Assembly (NCBI GenBank): GCA_032164245.1 | Contig: JAVMKO010000001.1 | Location: 16,219,603 to 16,283,602 of the forward strand | Direction of reading: 5' to 3' | DNA from: Sternotherus odoratus | Taxonomy: Eukaryota; Chordata; Testudines; Kinosternidae | DNA length: 64,000 nucleotides | Part shown: piece after piece, positions 1 to 11,866 of the stretch | Layout of the letters: every line of letters starts with the position of its first letter | Numbering within the stretch: the first letter of the stretch is position 1 | Notes under the pieces: generated by a model | Told to the model about the DNA's origin: nothing | Seen by the model: the letters and a program-made list of their open reading frames with translations, nothing else | The model's database searches: none | Made by a program: the position numbers and the translations under genes

Positions 1-1129
1 GGATCTATTTGTAGTCTGAAAAAAAGCTAGCAGGACAAAACCTTCTAGCAGAAAACTCATTACTTTGTACCATACATGTTTCTTTTATTTGGTCAAATGC
101 AAATTTGATGGTAACACTAATATTATTACTCAGGTATGACGACATCTGTGATATGCAACATGTGAATTTGCTGTGCTGATATTTCAAAGACGGTTTTGAA
201 TTTATGGAGCTCTTAAAGTCCAGCCCAACTGTCTGGAAATTTAACAAACACATTTTTGACCTCAACCCATGCTCCATGCAGGATTGTTGGCCAATTTGTC
301 CCAATTTTACAGGGTTTTTATTTCAAAGTCGTCACAGAAACAGAACTCATAAATGACTGTTAGTTTAAAGCAGCTCCAAATAAAAATGGCTGGTCAAATT
401 CAGCCCTGGTATTTATTTCAATGAAGTCACTGGAATTACACCAGTGATTAATTTGGCTCATTGAACAGAAAGGATTTTTTAAAAATTGTTGTTTGTATAG
501 TTTCACTTCCCTACCCGCAAATTTAGGTGAGAAAAAAGTAGTTTTCACATATGAAAAAGAAATGGGGCCTGGTTCACAGCTGCATTTCTTCAGTGTAATG
601 AAACAGATTACAACAGAGTTGCACTAGTGTATAAGCAGATTAATGGAGTGGTGAATCGAGCTCATAGTCACTTTGCATGCTATAGGTGCACATTATGAGG
701 TTTATATATATTTGCCACCCTTTAAAGAATAGCATAGAAATTTTAACTTCCCATTAATCACTCCAAGTGAACCCATTCCACTTATAACAAAGATATAAGC
801 ATGTTGCTCTTTAAATACACTTATTGTTTCCACTGCTGTTTGTTTTTATAACATTTGCGTGCAATGTGTTCTAGCTAGGGGAAAGTAAAACTGTACTCAA
901 CTCTTAGAAAAGTATAACTTTCCATTTCAATTCTCTTTATATAACCTAACTTCCCTCTTCCCATTACTTGTGATTATATCTCCTTAAAGCCACAGGCATC
1001 TAAAGTGTTCAACTACTTTGAATGTAATATCAACAATAAAAAAATGCATCTGTTAATGTGACAGGTGAGTCTAAGAACTTTTGTAGACAGGTTCAATGCA
1101 GATAAGTCAATGAGTTATTTAGTGAGTGT
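1..1129. other. AT-rich non-coding stretch
   Basis: No gene or clear transposon is visible, and the reading frames are short and unrecognised. At about 392-459 there is a short repeat-like segment of the kind seen at several other places in the window: an 'aattcagccctgg' start, an 'acaccagtg' centre and an 'aatttggctc' end. It resembles the palindromic families common in turtle and crocodile DNA, but the copy is too degraded to name. Confidence 0.5.
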
Positions 1130-2088
1130 GTTTCCAGTGGGGTCCTGCAGGTATTGGTTCTTGGCCTTATGATATTTAACATTTTTATCAATAACTGGAA
1201 GAAAAAAAAATCACAATAAAGTTTACAGATGACAAAAAAACCTGGGGTAATGGTAAATAACGAAGAGGACAGGTCACTGATTCAGGGTGATCTGGATCAC
1301 TTGTTAAACAGGGTTAAACAATGTGCATTTTAATATGTCTAAATGTAAAGTTATACATCAAGGACTAAAGAATGTAGGCCATACTCCCAAGATGGCAGAC
1401 TGTGTATCCTGGGCACCAGTGATTCTGAAAAAAGATTTGTGGGTTGTGGTGGATAACCAACAGAACATGAGTTCCCAGTGCAACTCTGTGGCCAAAAGAG
1501 CTAGGGTGATCCTGGGATGCATAAACAAGAGAATCTCAAGTAGGAGTAGAGAAGTTATTTTATTTATTGCCATTTGTGTGACTGCTGCTGGAATACTCTG
1601 TCCATAACTGAAGAAGTATGTTGATAAACTGGAGAGGATTTAGAGAAGAGCCATGAGAATGATACATGGCTTAGAAAATATGTTTCACCGGGATGGACTC
1701 ATAGAGCTCTATCTAGTTAGCTTAACAAAGAGAAAGCTACAGGGTAACGATTATTATCTGTAGGTATCTAAATGCAGACCAAATATTTAATAATGGACTC
1801 TTCAGTCTAGCAGAGAAAGGTGTAGCATGAGCCAATGGCTGGATGTTGAAGCAAGACAGATTCAAATTGCCTAGAAATAAGGCATAACTCTTTAATGATG
1901 AGAGTAATTAACCATTGGAACAATTTATGAAGATTATCCATAAGGGACTATTTTAAAATCAAGATAGGATTTTCTTTCCTAAAAGATCTGCTCTGGAAAT
2001 TTTTTTTGAAGTTCTATGGTTTGTGTTATACAGGAGGTCAGCCTAGATGATCACAACGATCCCTTCTAGCCTTGCAGTCTATGAATCC
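1130..2088 (+). mobile_element. CR1 LINE, 3' part of ORF2 plus 3' end
   Basis: This is the 5'-truncated 3' portion of a CR1 non-LTR retrotransposon. It begins in the reverse-transcriptase region: a degraded 'SSGVPQGS..LFNIFIN'-like reading is followed by the catalytic block as F-T-D-D at 1222-1233, where CR1 normally has F-A-D-D. It continues through a readable C-terminal segment (residues like 'FNMSKCKVIHQG' at about 1325-1365, then 'SQCNSVAKRARVILGCINKRISSRSREVI' up to about 1560) and ends in the usual CR1 tail 'cctagatgatcacaacga' and 'gtctatgaatcc'. Stops and frameshifts interrupt ORF2, so it is dead. Divergence from the CR1 sequence I remember is substantial, suggesting an old insertion. 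Confidence 0.85.
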
Positions 2089-3382
2089 ACGAAAGCATCT
2101 AATAGTCTGAGTGACTATCCAGAAGTCTGTATATTAATCCTGTTTGAAACAAGGCTACATTGATGCAGACTAGGTTCCTTTTAGTTTGTGCCAAGAGGAT
2201 CTACACAGGGCAGTTAGAACACAACATGCTAGAGTGCTCTACAGTTTATACTCCCTGTAGACTGGACTGTGGCACTTTGTAGACAAGCCCTGAATATTTA
2301 TTTGGAACACTGACATTTATTTGGGCTTGAGAAACCAAAATAATAGCCCCATAGAATTTAGTCAATTCTACTTCTAGTCCCAGCTGCAACACAAAAATAA
2401 AGCCATATGAATATACCAAAATCCTTTGAAAGATTTAGTTTGATCTGATTTTGGTTCTGATACCAGGCAGTCATTTTGGAGTGATAAGTGCCTTATTTTA
2501 TCCAGAACTACTTTTTATCCTTCAATGTCACTATCCTGGTATTAAACATTAATTTTTTTTAAAGTGACCTTCAAACATTTAGGGCCCAAACCAAATAATC
2601 ACTGGACATTAATGTTCTGGATCAAATGCTCAGTTTCTATGCTGGTGCCTAAAATGCTATCAGAGCTAAGAGATCATGCATCAAAACAGTGTTGATGTCC
2701 AAACTACAAAGAATAAAGTTCAATAAATTCTCAATGTATTTATGACAATACCACCACTTAAATGAATGGGACTAAGGCAAACAGAACTTTGCACAAAATC
2801 TCCTATATATCAGTGATAATGATGATTGTGAGTGTAGTGTAAATAAGGCCAGGCATAGTTGTTAACTACACTTACATAACAGTTCTAGACAGGTGTCCAG
2901 GGATCTGACCAACTTATAAATATTACATATAAATATTATATCACAAAAGATAGAGGACTCATTCCAGTGAATTCTTATGGAAAATATTTCAGAACTACAA
3001 CAATATATATATATATGGTTTTGTTTTTCTTTGTAATTTTCGCTGATATTCGCGTCAACTTTTGATGCTCATCAACAACACATTGCTGTGCCCATAGGCA
3101 CTATTTCTACATCTTGTCCAGTTTAAGATTTATTAAATATTAGCAGCCAGTGGTAATTGTATCAAAGGAGATAATATATGATTCATTGGGTCATGAAATA
3201 TCTACAGCTTCCACAAGACCAGCAAATAGGAATAAAATTAAAGCTTTGTGGAAGAAAAGAATCCTCAGAGAAAATTCTCTACCGGCGTAATAGAATTAAG
3301 TTAGCTGAGAATTTGACCCAGTGATTTCATAATGAACTAACAAGCTTTTAATTTTACAATGAGTAAAGTACATCTTACCAAA
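2089..3382. other. Non-coding stretch with one weak repeat
   Basis: No gene is seen. At about 2197-2292 a segment begins with 'ggatctacacagggcag' and ends with 'gtagacaagccc', the end motifs of a palindromic turtle interspersed repeat (probably a non-autonomous DNA element). The centre is too decayed to classify. A short (AT)n run lies at about 3004-3017. Confidence 0.4.
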
Positions 3383-3562
3383 GTCTGTGGTGAGTTCTCC
3401 CCCACTGGAAATTTTTAAATCAACATTGGATGTTTCTCTAAAAGATGAACTCTATTTCAATTAGGAATTAAATTAGAGAAGTCCTGTGGCCTTTGTTATA
3501 CAGAAGGTGAGACAATATGATTACAATGGTTGCCTCTGGCCTTATATTCTGATTCATACTTC
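3383..3562 (+). mobile_element. CR1 LINE 3' terminal fragment
   Basis: Only the last ~180 bases of a CR1 copy are present. The order of blocks matches the end of the CR1 at 1130-2088: 'ggtgagttctcccccactg', 'tttttaaatcaacattgga', 'aaaagatgaactct', 'gtcctgtggcctttgttat', then the decayed tail 'gattacaatggttgcctct'. This is the typical strong 5' truncation of CR1. It has no coding capacity. Confidence 0.8.
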
Positions 3563-6368
3563 CTCTACAGATACTAAACAAGAAAGTCATAGCCAACTTG
3601 CTCTGGGGCTGAAAAATAGTCTTCCTGGAATTAACATAGGCCCAAACTGTCAAATGTGAGTGTCTTAACTTGGATACCTAAATCGATATTTACACACCTA
3701 AACAAAAATGGCAATAAAAATAAAACCACTAATCTCTTTCAAAAATCTAATCATTTGCTCAGACGACTAAACATGGACTTAGGTGCCTAATTTGAAGTAC
3801 TCAAGTTTGAAAATTTTTATTCCAGTACCTTTTTAATTTTTTTTTTCATATACCCAGAAGAGCTTAAAAGTAGAAGGGTTATTAATTCCAGTAGCTGACA
3901 AGCTGACTTCAAAAGCACATCGTCAAATGTTTACTAAATAATTATAACAACAACAAATAGCATCACTATTCACATAGTTACATGGTTGGTTTTTTAGCCT
4001 GGGTAATGACAATGAACTATATGACCTAAAATGTAACCTGAATCACACCCTTGAAGCCCCCTTGATGTCAACAGTGATATAACTGAGGGCAGATTTTGTC
4101 CTTGCGCCTATTGATGGAGTGTCACATTTATAGTTCTCAAAGCAACGAGGGCACTGAAATTGATGCCAGTGTATGAGTGTTTGAAGAAGCCAAAGCTTCT
4201 TTTTCAAAACAGGAGAAACAAGACAGAACTGGTTATGAATAGCTATGTGTGAGTTTGTGTTGTGTGTGTGTGCAAGAGAAGCAGTGATGTTTAAGCAGGA
4301 AAATTCCACAAATCCAGAGTTAATAAAAGATACTTCAATAGACTAAACTATTGAACAAATCAGGGAAGGAGATAGATCCCTCATTTTTGGGAAGGCTGAC
4401 ATGAAAAAAAGCCTATTTACCCAACACAATAATATGTATCCTATTGCTATTAGCAAAATTGACAAATGAATCTCAAAGTTACAACTGGTTTCCGGCTCTT
4501 TGTTTACCATGACCAGGGTTCCACATTGGAGAATACAGTTAGTTTGGGGCATGGTTTCCAAACAACTATTGCCAAATTCTGTCCTCAGTTGTTATGCAAA
4601 ACCATTTAAGTCAAGGCATGGATAGCCAATGGAGAGCATGAATTCTGAGGGCAGAATTTGGCCCATATGTTTCCTGGGAAGCAGTAAGTTTAAGTTTATG
4701 TTAAAGCAGCAAAGGATACATTTCTGTGGAAAATGCCTGATTTAGACTTGGGGAGGGGGGCTGAGGAAGAGGGTTTAATTAAAAAAACCTTCTGTTTTGA
4801 CTATGTACTGATTAAAATATTTTTATTCAAAAATGTGATGGTTCAGAATTTCACTTCTCTATAAGCATATATATCTATATAAAACACCAATGGCCAGAAT
4901 TTGCACTATTGCTCACAATAAGTAATACCTCATTCTGTAAATCACCTCCCTGGAATGAAGAGTTGAGTCATTTCAACTCATCCTGAGGAAGGGGCACAAA
5001 TTTGGCCTCAAGAGAATCTTTATAGCCAAATTCTGTCAGTTTTACTAATGCTGAGTAGAATCTTATCCACAAGCAGTGTCATTGGGCCAGACTCTTGTGT
5101 CCTTATTCCCACTGAGTAGTGCCCTTACTCAACCAGAAGTTCCACTGAATTTGACATGTGCAAAGGTGGAAGATTCACATTCATGGATTTCAATGTGAAT
5201 ACTCTTGGACCAAAATCTATGGGCAGAATCTGGCCCTTAGTAATTAAGGTCCCAGTTTTACCAAGCTTACTCATATTCAGTAGTAGCTTACTCTGAGAGT
5301 ATTCACAGGGACTACTTTTGTAATAAGATAATACTTTGTGTGCAGAAGTGTGGCAGATTTTGGCCCTAAGTCGTGCATTTGACACATAGTAAATCTCCAA
5401 GTTTGTGTGTAATTAATTAAAATCTAAGTTTTACATATATAAAAAGTGCATTGCTGATTCAAATGTTTAAATTCAAAGAGTCCCTGACCACTGAAGGGAA
5501 ATAAAATGCTCATTGCTATTTATCAGTGGTGCTGAAGAGAGAGCTAGCCTTTTGAAACTCACTTCCTATTAATCATATAGTCTGACCTCCTCATTAAGGG
5601 CACTTGTTGGAGCTAGAGACTATATGCACTGTTCATATGTGTGAATCGTACTACTATATAGTGTTTGTGCACTAGTGAAATTAGATTCTCTCCCTGTAGG
5701 GGGTAGGCATTGACCGCTATTTCATGCCAGCAAATGCAAATCCAAGTATTTCTTGTGGGATGCTGTCTTACCTCTCCATCCCCTCAACTTCAGCAATTTC
5801 AAATCACCATTGCTGTGTATAGAAGCTCACAAAAGTCTACTACCTGAGACTTTTCACAGCAGCAAAAGTAAGCCATTGTCATGATCAAAGGAAACTCTAG
5901 CAATTGAAAGAACACTCACTATCCTGTCCAAGTGCACAGAAAATAATTCTTTGAAAAAAGGGAAGACTACTTAAAAGCATCTTATAAGCATAATAGTGCT
6001 GAGTCATTTGTTCCACTCTTATGACAATAGACACCACGCAGAGTAATATTTCAAAATAAATAAAGCCTAACATGAGAACTGTCATCTCATTGAACTTTCC
6101 AGAAAATAGAATATCTTAACACTTTCTGGTCTGCATTCTTTGTTTGTGTCATCATCTATTGGAGACTCTGGTGGATCCTTTCTTAATTGCACATTTATTT
6201 CTCACTCAAAATGTTTTTATACATGCAACAGACACATTCTTTTACATTGGCCGACATTCCACCTGAAAGACCATCACAGCAAGCTTGTTAACATGCTTCA
6301 GGATATATGATGCACTAGTAAATAGACTCCCTACAGCAAAGTAAAATTGGAGTACTAGGTTCGCACAA
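3563..6368. other. Long stretch with no gene identified
   Basis: Unclassified AT-rich DNA with short unrecognised frames on both strands. Scattered words such as 'ggcagaatttggccc' (about 4651), 'ggcagaatctggccc' (about 5222) and 'ggcagattttggccc' (about 5351) suggest very old copies of one interspersed palindromic family. They are too degraded for boundaries. A fragment 'agtctgacctcctcatta' near 5579 resembles a CR1 tail. Confidence 0.4.
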
Positions 6369-6385
6369 TGTGTGTGTGTGTGTGT
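6369..6385. repeat. (TG)8 microsatellite
   Basis: A perfect TG dinucleotide run of about 17 bases, long enough to vary in length between individuals. Confidence 0.9.
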
Positions 6386-9300
6386 TAAGATCAAATCTTA
6401 ACTTCAAGTTCAAGCATAGTTTAACAGCAAATCCAAAGTTGTAAATGCAAAGTAAATGCAATTTTAAGGCTGCTTTAAACCAAGCATGAAAGACCAAGAA
6501 GTCAAAGTTGAGATTCCATACATCTGGTTTTAATATGCCGCTTCGTGCAGTTTAGACAAGTGACCTTCTTTTTTGCTTTTTAAACTTCATTATCAGTGCG
6601 GTTGCTCCAATACATAAATTTCAGCATTTGGGGTTATTCTGATAGTATTTAAAGGAACAATGTAGTAAACAAACAATACAGATTTCTTCAAAGTAATCTA
6701 CTTTCATCTTTCAAACTCTAAAATCCCTGACTGGCTACAACAAAGGGTTTAAGCATTTATTTGTTGGTTTTTTAACTCTTCTATTTAAGGCACTTATTTT
6801 TTTGCATTTTTGTAATAAAAATACACCACTAACTTTGCCAGCAATAAAATGTATAGCATAGAGACCTAATTGGATAAAGAAATTGACTAAGATATATTAT
6901 TATTATCAGTAATGCCACATTTTAGATCAGAGGTCCTCTTCAGACCAGGAATTCAATCTGAGCATTCAAGCAGCAATGGTAATGCCAGGGCAAGGTGTAA
7001 AATGAAACAGGAGACTATCCACAGGGGACATGCACGCAAGCTATTCTGGTTCATTTCTGAACCAGTCTTTAGAGGGTTCCTTCCAAAGTAAACACCCTTA
7101 ATTAATTCCCAAGTAAAGTAAGTAAAGGCAAATTTTCCACTTACTGTGTGCTGTGTTTTGTCCATGCACTGAGAAGAGGCAGTTCTGCAGCTCTCACCTA
7201 GATCCAGGTTGCATTCTAAATTAGTCACACATACAAGCTGGAGGAAGCTTACTGACTTTTTAACTCAGCCAAGAGCAACCCATCTGACTGCTGCTAGACA
7301 ACCCTTCAGGATAAAGTGCTGAACTTCAGCACAAGAGCACGGCATCTATTATCCCCGAGGCTCTACCATTTCACCTACACCTGGGCGGATCTATCAAGCT
7401 TCATCTCTATTAGAGCGGTTTGACTCTGTGGTTTAAGGAGAGAGCGAGAGAGAGTGAGAGAGAGAGAGAAGGGCTTGCTGTTGTCACACTTGTTTCCTAT
7501 TAAAGAGCCTTACGGTGGATTGAGTAATTGTGTACGAAGGTAGTCTGGCTGGCAGATGTGTGCAGCCCCAGTGGAGCACTAGATTCAAGGCAGATGGGTT
7601 GTACCAGGGCGCAAACAACACTGAGAAAGGGAGGCGTGATTAAAACAGCAGGCCTCTGTTTTATGGTGCTGCATGAAGGCTCCCCGGAACTAAAGTGCCC
7701 AGAAGTGGGACTGGGCACTCACAAGCAAATACAATAAACAAGAACTGAAAACGCAGGGTGGACGCTCAGCCCAACCAGCTTACATGATCCTGTAGTCATC
7801 GCGATTAGCAATGGCTCTGTCACTCCTCCCCCACTTTTTGCATACACTTAATTAAAACTACTCCATTACTGCTGGTGTTAACAGTTTATTCCAAACAGAA
7901 TCCAGTACTACTGTACAACCTGAAGAATCACTTGGAAGTGGATTAGAACTGCTTCAAGAGGTGGTCCAGTTCCAGGTCTGCTTCAGTTTAAAGGGAAGAG
8001 GGAGGCTGACTGGTGGGAGAGACCCTACCGTTAGCAGTTATTTCTGAGGACGGTTGAAGTGTCCCTTATTATCCACTTCTGTATAACATGCACTGGGTCA
8101 AATTCAGCCCTGGTGGAGCCCCCCTGATACGCACTAGGGAAGAATTTGGCTTACTGTCTCTCATAGAAGGATACTGAATCTCAGCAAGCGCAGATTGCCT
8201 GAGGATCCCTGTTATGACAACAATGCTGTATAATACTTCACAGGTGCAACTCCTACCGAGGCCGGCCGACAGTCAAACATCCCCTGCAGAAGTGCCCCTC
8301 TGCTACTCTGAGAGGGCAATGCACCCTGGGCAGAGGGCCTGTGCCCAGGCTATTCACCACTGCTTAAGTAGGACTTAATAGGTGCATATAGATCTTGTGC
8401 TGGCCCCCTGCACAGAGATGAATGTGGAACTCCCACTCAGTCCCTAGTGAATCCTTATTGCACCATTCTACAGTAATGGCCCCAAACATGGTGAGCCAGA
8501 TTCTCACCTGGTGTAAGTCAATATGCTTCACTGAAGGCAAGTTCTACGCTGATTTACACCAGCTGGGGCTCTGGCCATGAGGCTCACAACAGTGTTACTA
8601 CAGTATTTTGGACTATTACTGTAAAGTAGTATACATTGTGCTATTCTGTTTAAGGGATACTCAGCCTTCAGACCTAGCAGCTGCATGATCAGGCTCTTTA
8701 TAGTGCAAAGGGCTTCACAGAAAAGTTTATTAATATTTCCCCCCAAATATATTCCATTTTAATAGGTCTACTTATAACCAAATAGCTGAAACTGCAAAGG
8801 AAACATTAAAGCGAGCGGACTGGCCAAATAACATTTCTTTTTATAAGAATGTTCTTCCCACTCCACCTCACTGGATTGCTGTGGGGTAAAATGCCCTCTT
8901 TAAAATGTATTTTTCATTACCTCCTAGAGCTAGTTAATAAGCAGGTTACTGATATGAAACTATTCTTCTCTAATAACAAAGGGCCAAATGCATGGCCCTG
9001 TTCTACCAGCTGTTACATCTCAGGCCAGCTCTATACCCCAGTGATTAACCCTGGGGGCTGTGCAAATGGAGGGTAGAAGAATTCCAACCCTGTCTGCACT
9101 CAGGACCCATGGAACTACCTGGAGAGCAGACCTCGGCAGATTTTGAGTCTCTCTCATTTCCCTGGGCAGGGACTGTCACTGCCACAGAACTGCGGTAATC
9201 CTCATAGAGCTGTTATGGGGTCCCAGCTTGATCTTTGAATACAGAAATTTTCCCTTGTGCGGACAAGGAGCTATTCTGGAGCTGTCAGTCTCAGGTGCCA

Positions 9301-9828
9301 TCATCTGGCATGTGGCCCTTTTAGGTTCTCCCTGGCTGCTTGTCAGTCTGATGCACCTCTCAGTTTTACCAGCGCAGCTCTGTTGACTTCAGACTCAGTG
9401 CCCTCCTGACAGCTCCCAGAGTCCTGAAGGAGCAGAAGCTGCGGGCTATGGAATTGTTCCATGGCCACCCAGCATGGAACAGAAGTTTCCTGCCTCAATA
9501 TATAAATGGAGTCTTGAGTGTAGAGCTGGTAATGATTTACTTAGCTAATTGTGACCTTTTTTTGAGACCCTCTCACACCTCTTCTAACAGCAAGGCTTTG
9601 ATTGTCAGCAGAAAGAAAGCCCTTGGGGTAGAGAAGTGCCTTTTTGTTTGAGGATTTGTTGGTTTGCTTGTTTTCTCACATCAAATTCCATTTGGGTTTA
9701 GCCAAGATAGAAACTGTTAAAAATAACCAGTTGCCTTCTTCCGCCAAATGTTTGCAGCATGCCAAAATAATAACTGAACAGAACATTCTAGAGAGCTGAG
9801 TTCACACCCTCAGTTGAGGGGACTCCAG
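6386..9828. other. Mostly unique-looking non-coding DNA
   Basis: No gene is recognised. The 7250-9450 part is somewhat less AT-rich than its surroundings and contains overlapping short frames on both strands (7500-7737), but none resembles a known protein. At about 8482-8580 there is a palindromic-family copy ('agccagattctcacctgg', 'gatttacaccagctgg'). A related end 'gggtcaaattcagccctgg' occurs near 8096. Nothing else is supported. Confidence 0.4.
7437..7471. repeat. (GA)n imperfect microsatellite
   Basis: About 35 bases of GA repeats with two interruptions (GAGC and GAGT). A simple purine-rich tract. Confidence 0.85.
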
Positions 9829-9933
9829 GTTTGGAACAAACTGCCAAAGGAGATTACAGGAATCAAGAATCTAGCCTCCATCAGAAGCCCTGCAAACCTT
9901 TTTTTATTTGAGAAAGCTTTTCCACCCAAGTGA
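9829..9933 (+). mobile_element. L2-like LINE, C-terminal ORF2 remnant
   Basis: Reading from 9829 there are 34 open codons starting VWNKLPKEITGIKNLAS and ending FLFEKAFPPK, then TGA at 9931-9933. The pattern 'WNKLPKEI..I..L.S.......FLFEKAF' is the typical extreme C-terminus of L2/CR1-group LINE reverse transcriptases. Nothing convincing of the element lies upstream, so it is a heavily truncated copy. The open frame over only 34 codons may be chance preservation. The clade (L2 rather than CR1) is inferred from the 'LFEKAF' ending. Confidence 0.65.
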
Positions 9934-11461
9934 GAGGAACAGGCACGGCATCAACAGTTCCCATTAAAAAAATATCTACCTAAAGCAGCGTTTCCTGTAA
10001 CCTAGAAACCAGAGCTGCATGAAAATAAATGTGATGGAAAAATGTCTAAATGAAACATTTCAACTTTCTTGTTTGGTAATGTCAATATGGTCAGTTTAGA
10101 CAAGGTAAAAAGATTTTGTTTTGACTTTAACATTTTGATTGATTTTGTTTTGATGTGTATATTATCCTAACATATTAATTTTAATATGTTTATAAATATA
10201 CTTTATTATAAATATACTTTATTATAAATTTTATTTTATAAGATTTTGACATTATCAAAATGAAACAATTCACCATTATCTAAATGAAATGGTTCAATTT
10301 CACATTTTGGAGGGAATCTCCATTCTGTGGAAAAATGTGACTTTTCATTACAATTAGGAATGAAATTTTTTTTTAAACGATCAGAGTGTCCCATGGAATG
10401 GAAATTCCATACTCCCACCAGTTCTCCTGGAAAAGAAGAGGAGCCCAGACTTCAAGAAATCCACTAGTCATTCATTATTGCCAATTTAACATGGAGGGAG
10501 CTCAGCTACTAAGAAAATGGACAACAGTACAAAACTTCAAGCTAGTTAGAAAAATATGTATTAGGGATTAAAATTGAGAAGAGCCTACAACAGCAATTCA
10601 AGCAGGGGCTGCTTTTGGTGTGGCTAGTTTCATCCTGGGCCTTCACTGGAAGAAGAGTTGCTTGGAGAGGATAAATAAAAGCCAAAGATGAATGCACAAC
10701 ACCTTGGCTAGGAACACAAGAATTGCCAGACTCACTGACTCCAGTATCCTGTCTCTGACAGTGGACAATGGCAGATGCATCACAGGGAACACCATTAATG
10801 GAATAACTGGCCCATAGGGAAGGTTTCTTGTTAACTGTCAGTTAATGGTCTTCTTTTTCTTTGAAGAAGGCAGCATGATGTCCTTCATACTTTTTTATCT
10901 GAGCGAAGGTAATGCAGGATGTATTTATTATTCACATATATACCTAATCTCTTTTCCTCAATGATAGCAGAGAGTTTCAGAGGTAATTCTGCTGGGTGTA
11001 AAGAGGCATTTCTTTTCCAAATGTATTGCCTGACCGTTTCATTGAGTGTTCCATTTTTCTTGTATTATGTATTGTGTGAAATGGCAACAATCTCCTTGGT
11101 ATTTACTTTCTCTACAGTGTTCACTATTTAGTATACCTCTATTATGTTCCTTTCCAAAGTAACTGTGCCTTATCTTTTCATTTTCTCTTTCCATTTGGAA
11201 GCCTGTCCATGTCTCCAGCCATTTCCCACAACCATCTCTGTACCCCTTCCATTTCTGCTACTGCAGCCCTGCCCAGGGGGCTAATTCCACTCCCCAAATG
11301 CTGTTACCTGCCCCAGCCCAGAGGCTCCAGAGCTCCAGACTGTTTGATTGATTTGCTCATCCAGAGACTATGGACTATTTGCCTAAGAGACCCAGTGAGG
11401 GGGCCTGGACTCACTTGGCTGAAATCACCCGCTTAACGGTGGGGATCCCAATGACAGCGTG
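9934..11461. other. AT-rich non-coding stretch with foldback-like core
   Basis: No gene is seen. From about 10020 to 10385 the sequence is very AT-rich and full of self-similar words ('aatgaaac', 'tttcac', 'gacattatcaaaatga'), like the degenerate foldback repeats common in reptiles. Inside it a unit of about 16-17 bases ('ataaatatactttatt') is repeated at 10191-10231. The rest, to 11461, is unclassified. Confidence 0.45.
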
Positions 11462-11866
11462 ACAGGGTATACCAATGTGTGCAACTGATTGTTCCTTCCT
11501 AAGTGGAGTACTTTGCATTTGTCCTTATTGAATTTCATCCTATTTATGCCACACCATTTCTCCAGATAATTCTGAATTATAATCCTGTCCTCCAAAGCAC
11601 TTGCAACCCCTCCCAGTTTAGTATCATCCACAAATTTTATAAGTGTATTCTCTATGCCATTATCTAAATCAGCATTCTTCAAAGTTTTTCTCTGGCGGCC
11701 CGTTTGCACTGTCCCGCCTCCACTCGCGGCCTCCGGGGTATGTCCACCGAAATGCCTCTGAATAGAAAGCTTCTGCTTTCTGCGGCATTTCAGCGGGACA
11801 AAAATAGACCGCTGGAGAGTTCAGCAGTCTCCCAGGTGGAATCACTGATCTAAATCATTGATGATT
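11462..11866 (-). mobile_element. CR1 LINE fragment, split by a hAT insertion
   Basis: On the minus strand the sequence reads as CR1 ORF2 around the reverse-transcriptase active site and beyond: 'ENTLIKFVDDTKLGGVASALEDRIIIQNYLEKW' then 'MKFNKDKCKVLHLGRNN'. The catalytic block is F-V-D-D in place of F-A-D-D, with both aspartates kept. The CR1 is interrupted at 11670-11847 by a hAT element and resumes for about 10-20 bases on the far side of the 8-bp duplication. Frames are broken and it is not functional. Confidence 0.85.
11670..11847. mobile_element. Non-autonomous hAT element (178 bp) with 8-bp TSD
   Basis: The insertion starts CAGCATTCTTCAAAG and ends GGAATCACTG, that is CAG...CTG hAT-style ends. 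It is flanked by a perfect 8-bp direct repeat ATCTAAAT (11662-11669 and 11848-11855). Removing the element and one repeat restores the CR1 sequence, so both boundaries are secure. The interior is GC-richer, has no coding capacity and contains a small inverted segment ('aagcttctgctttctgcggcatttcag'-like, imperfect). It was moved in trans by a hAT transposase. Confidence 0.88.
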
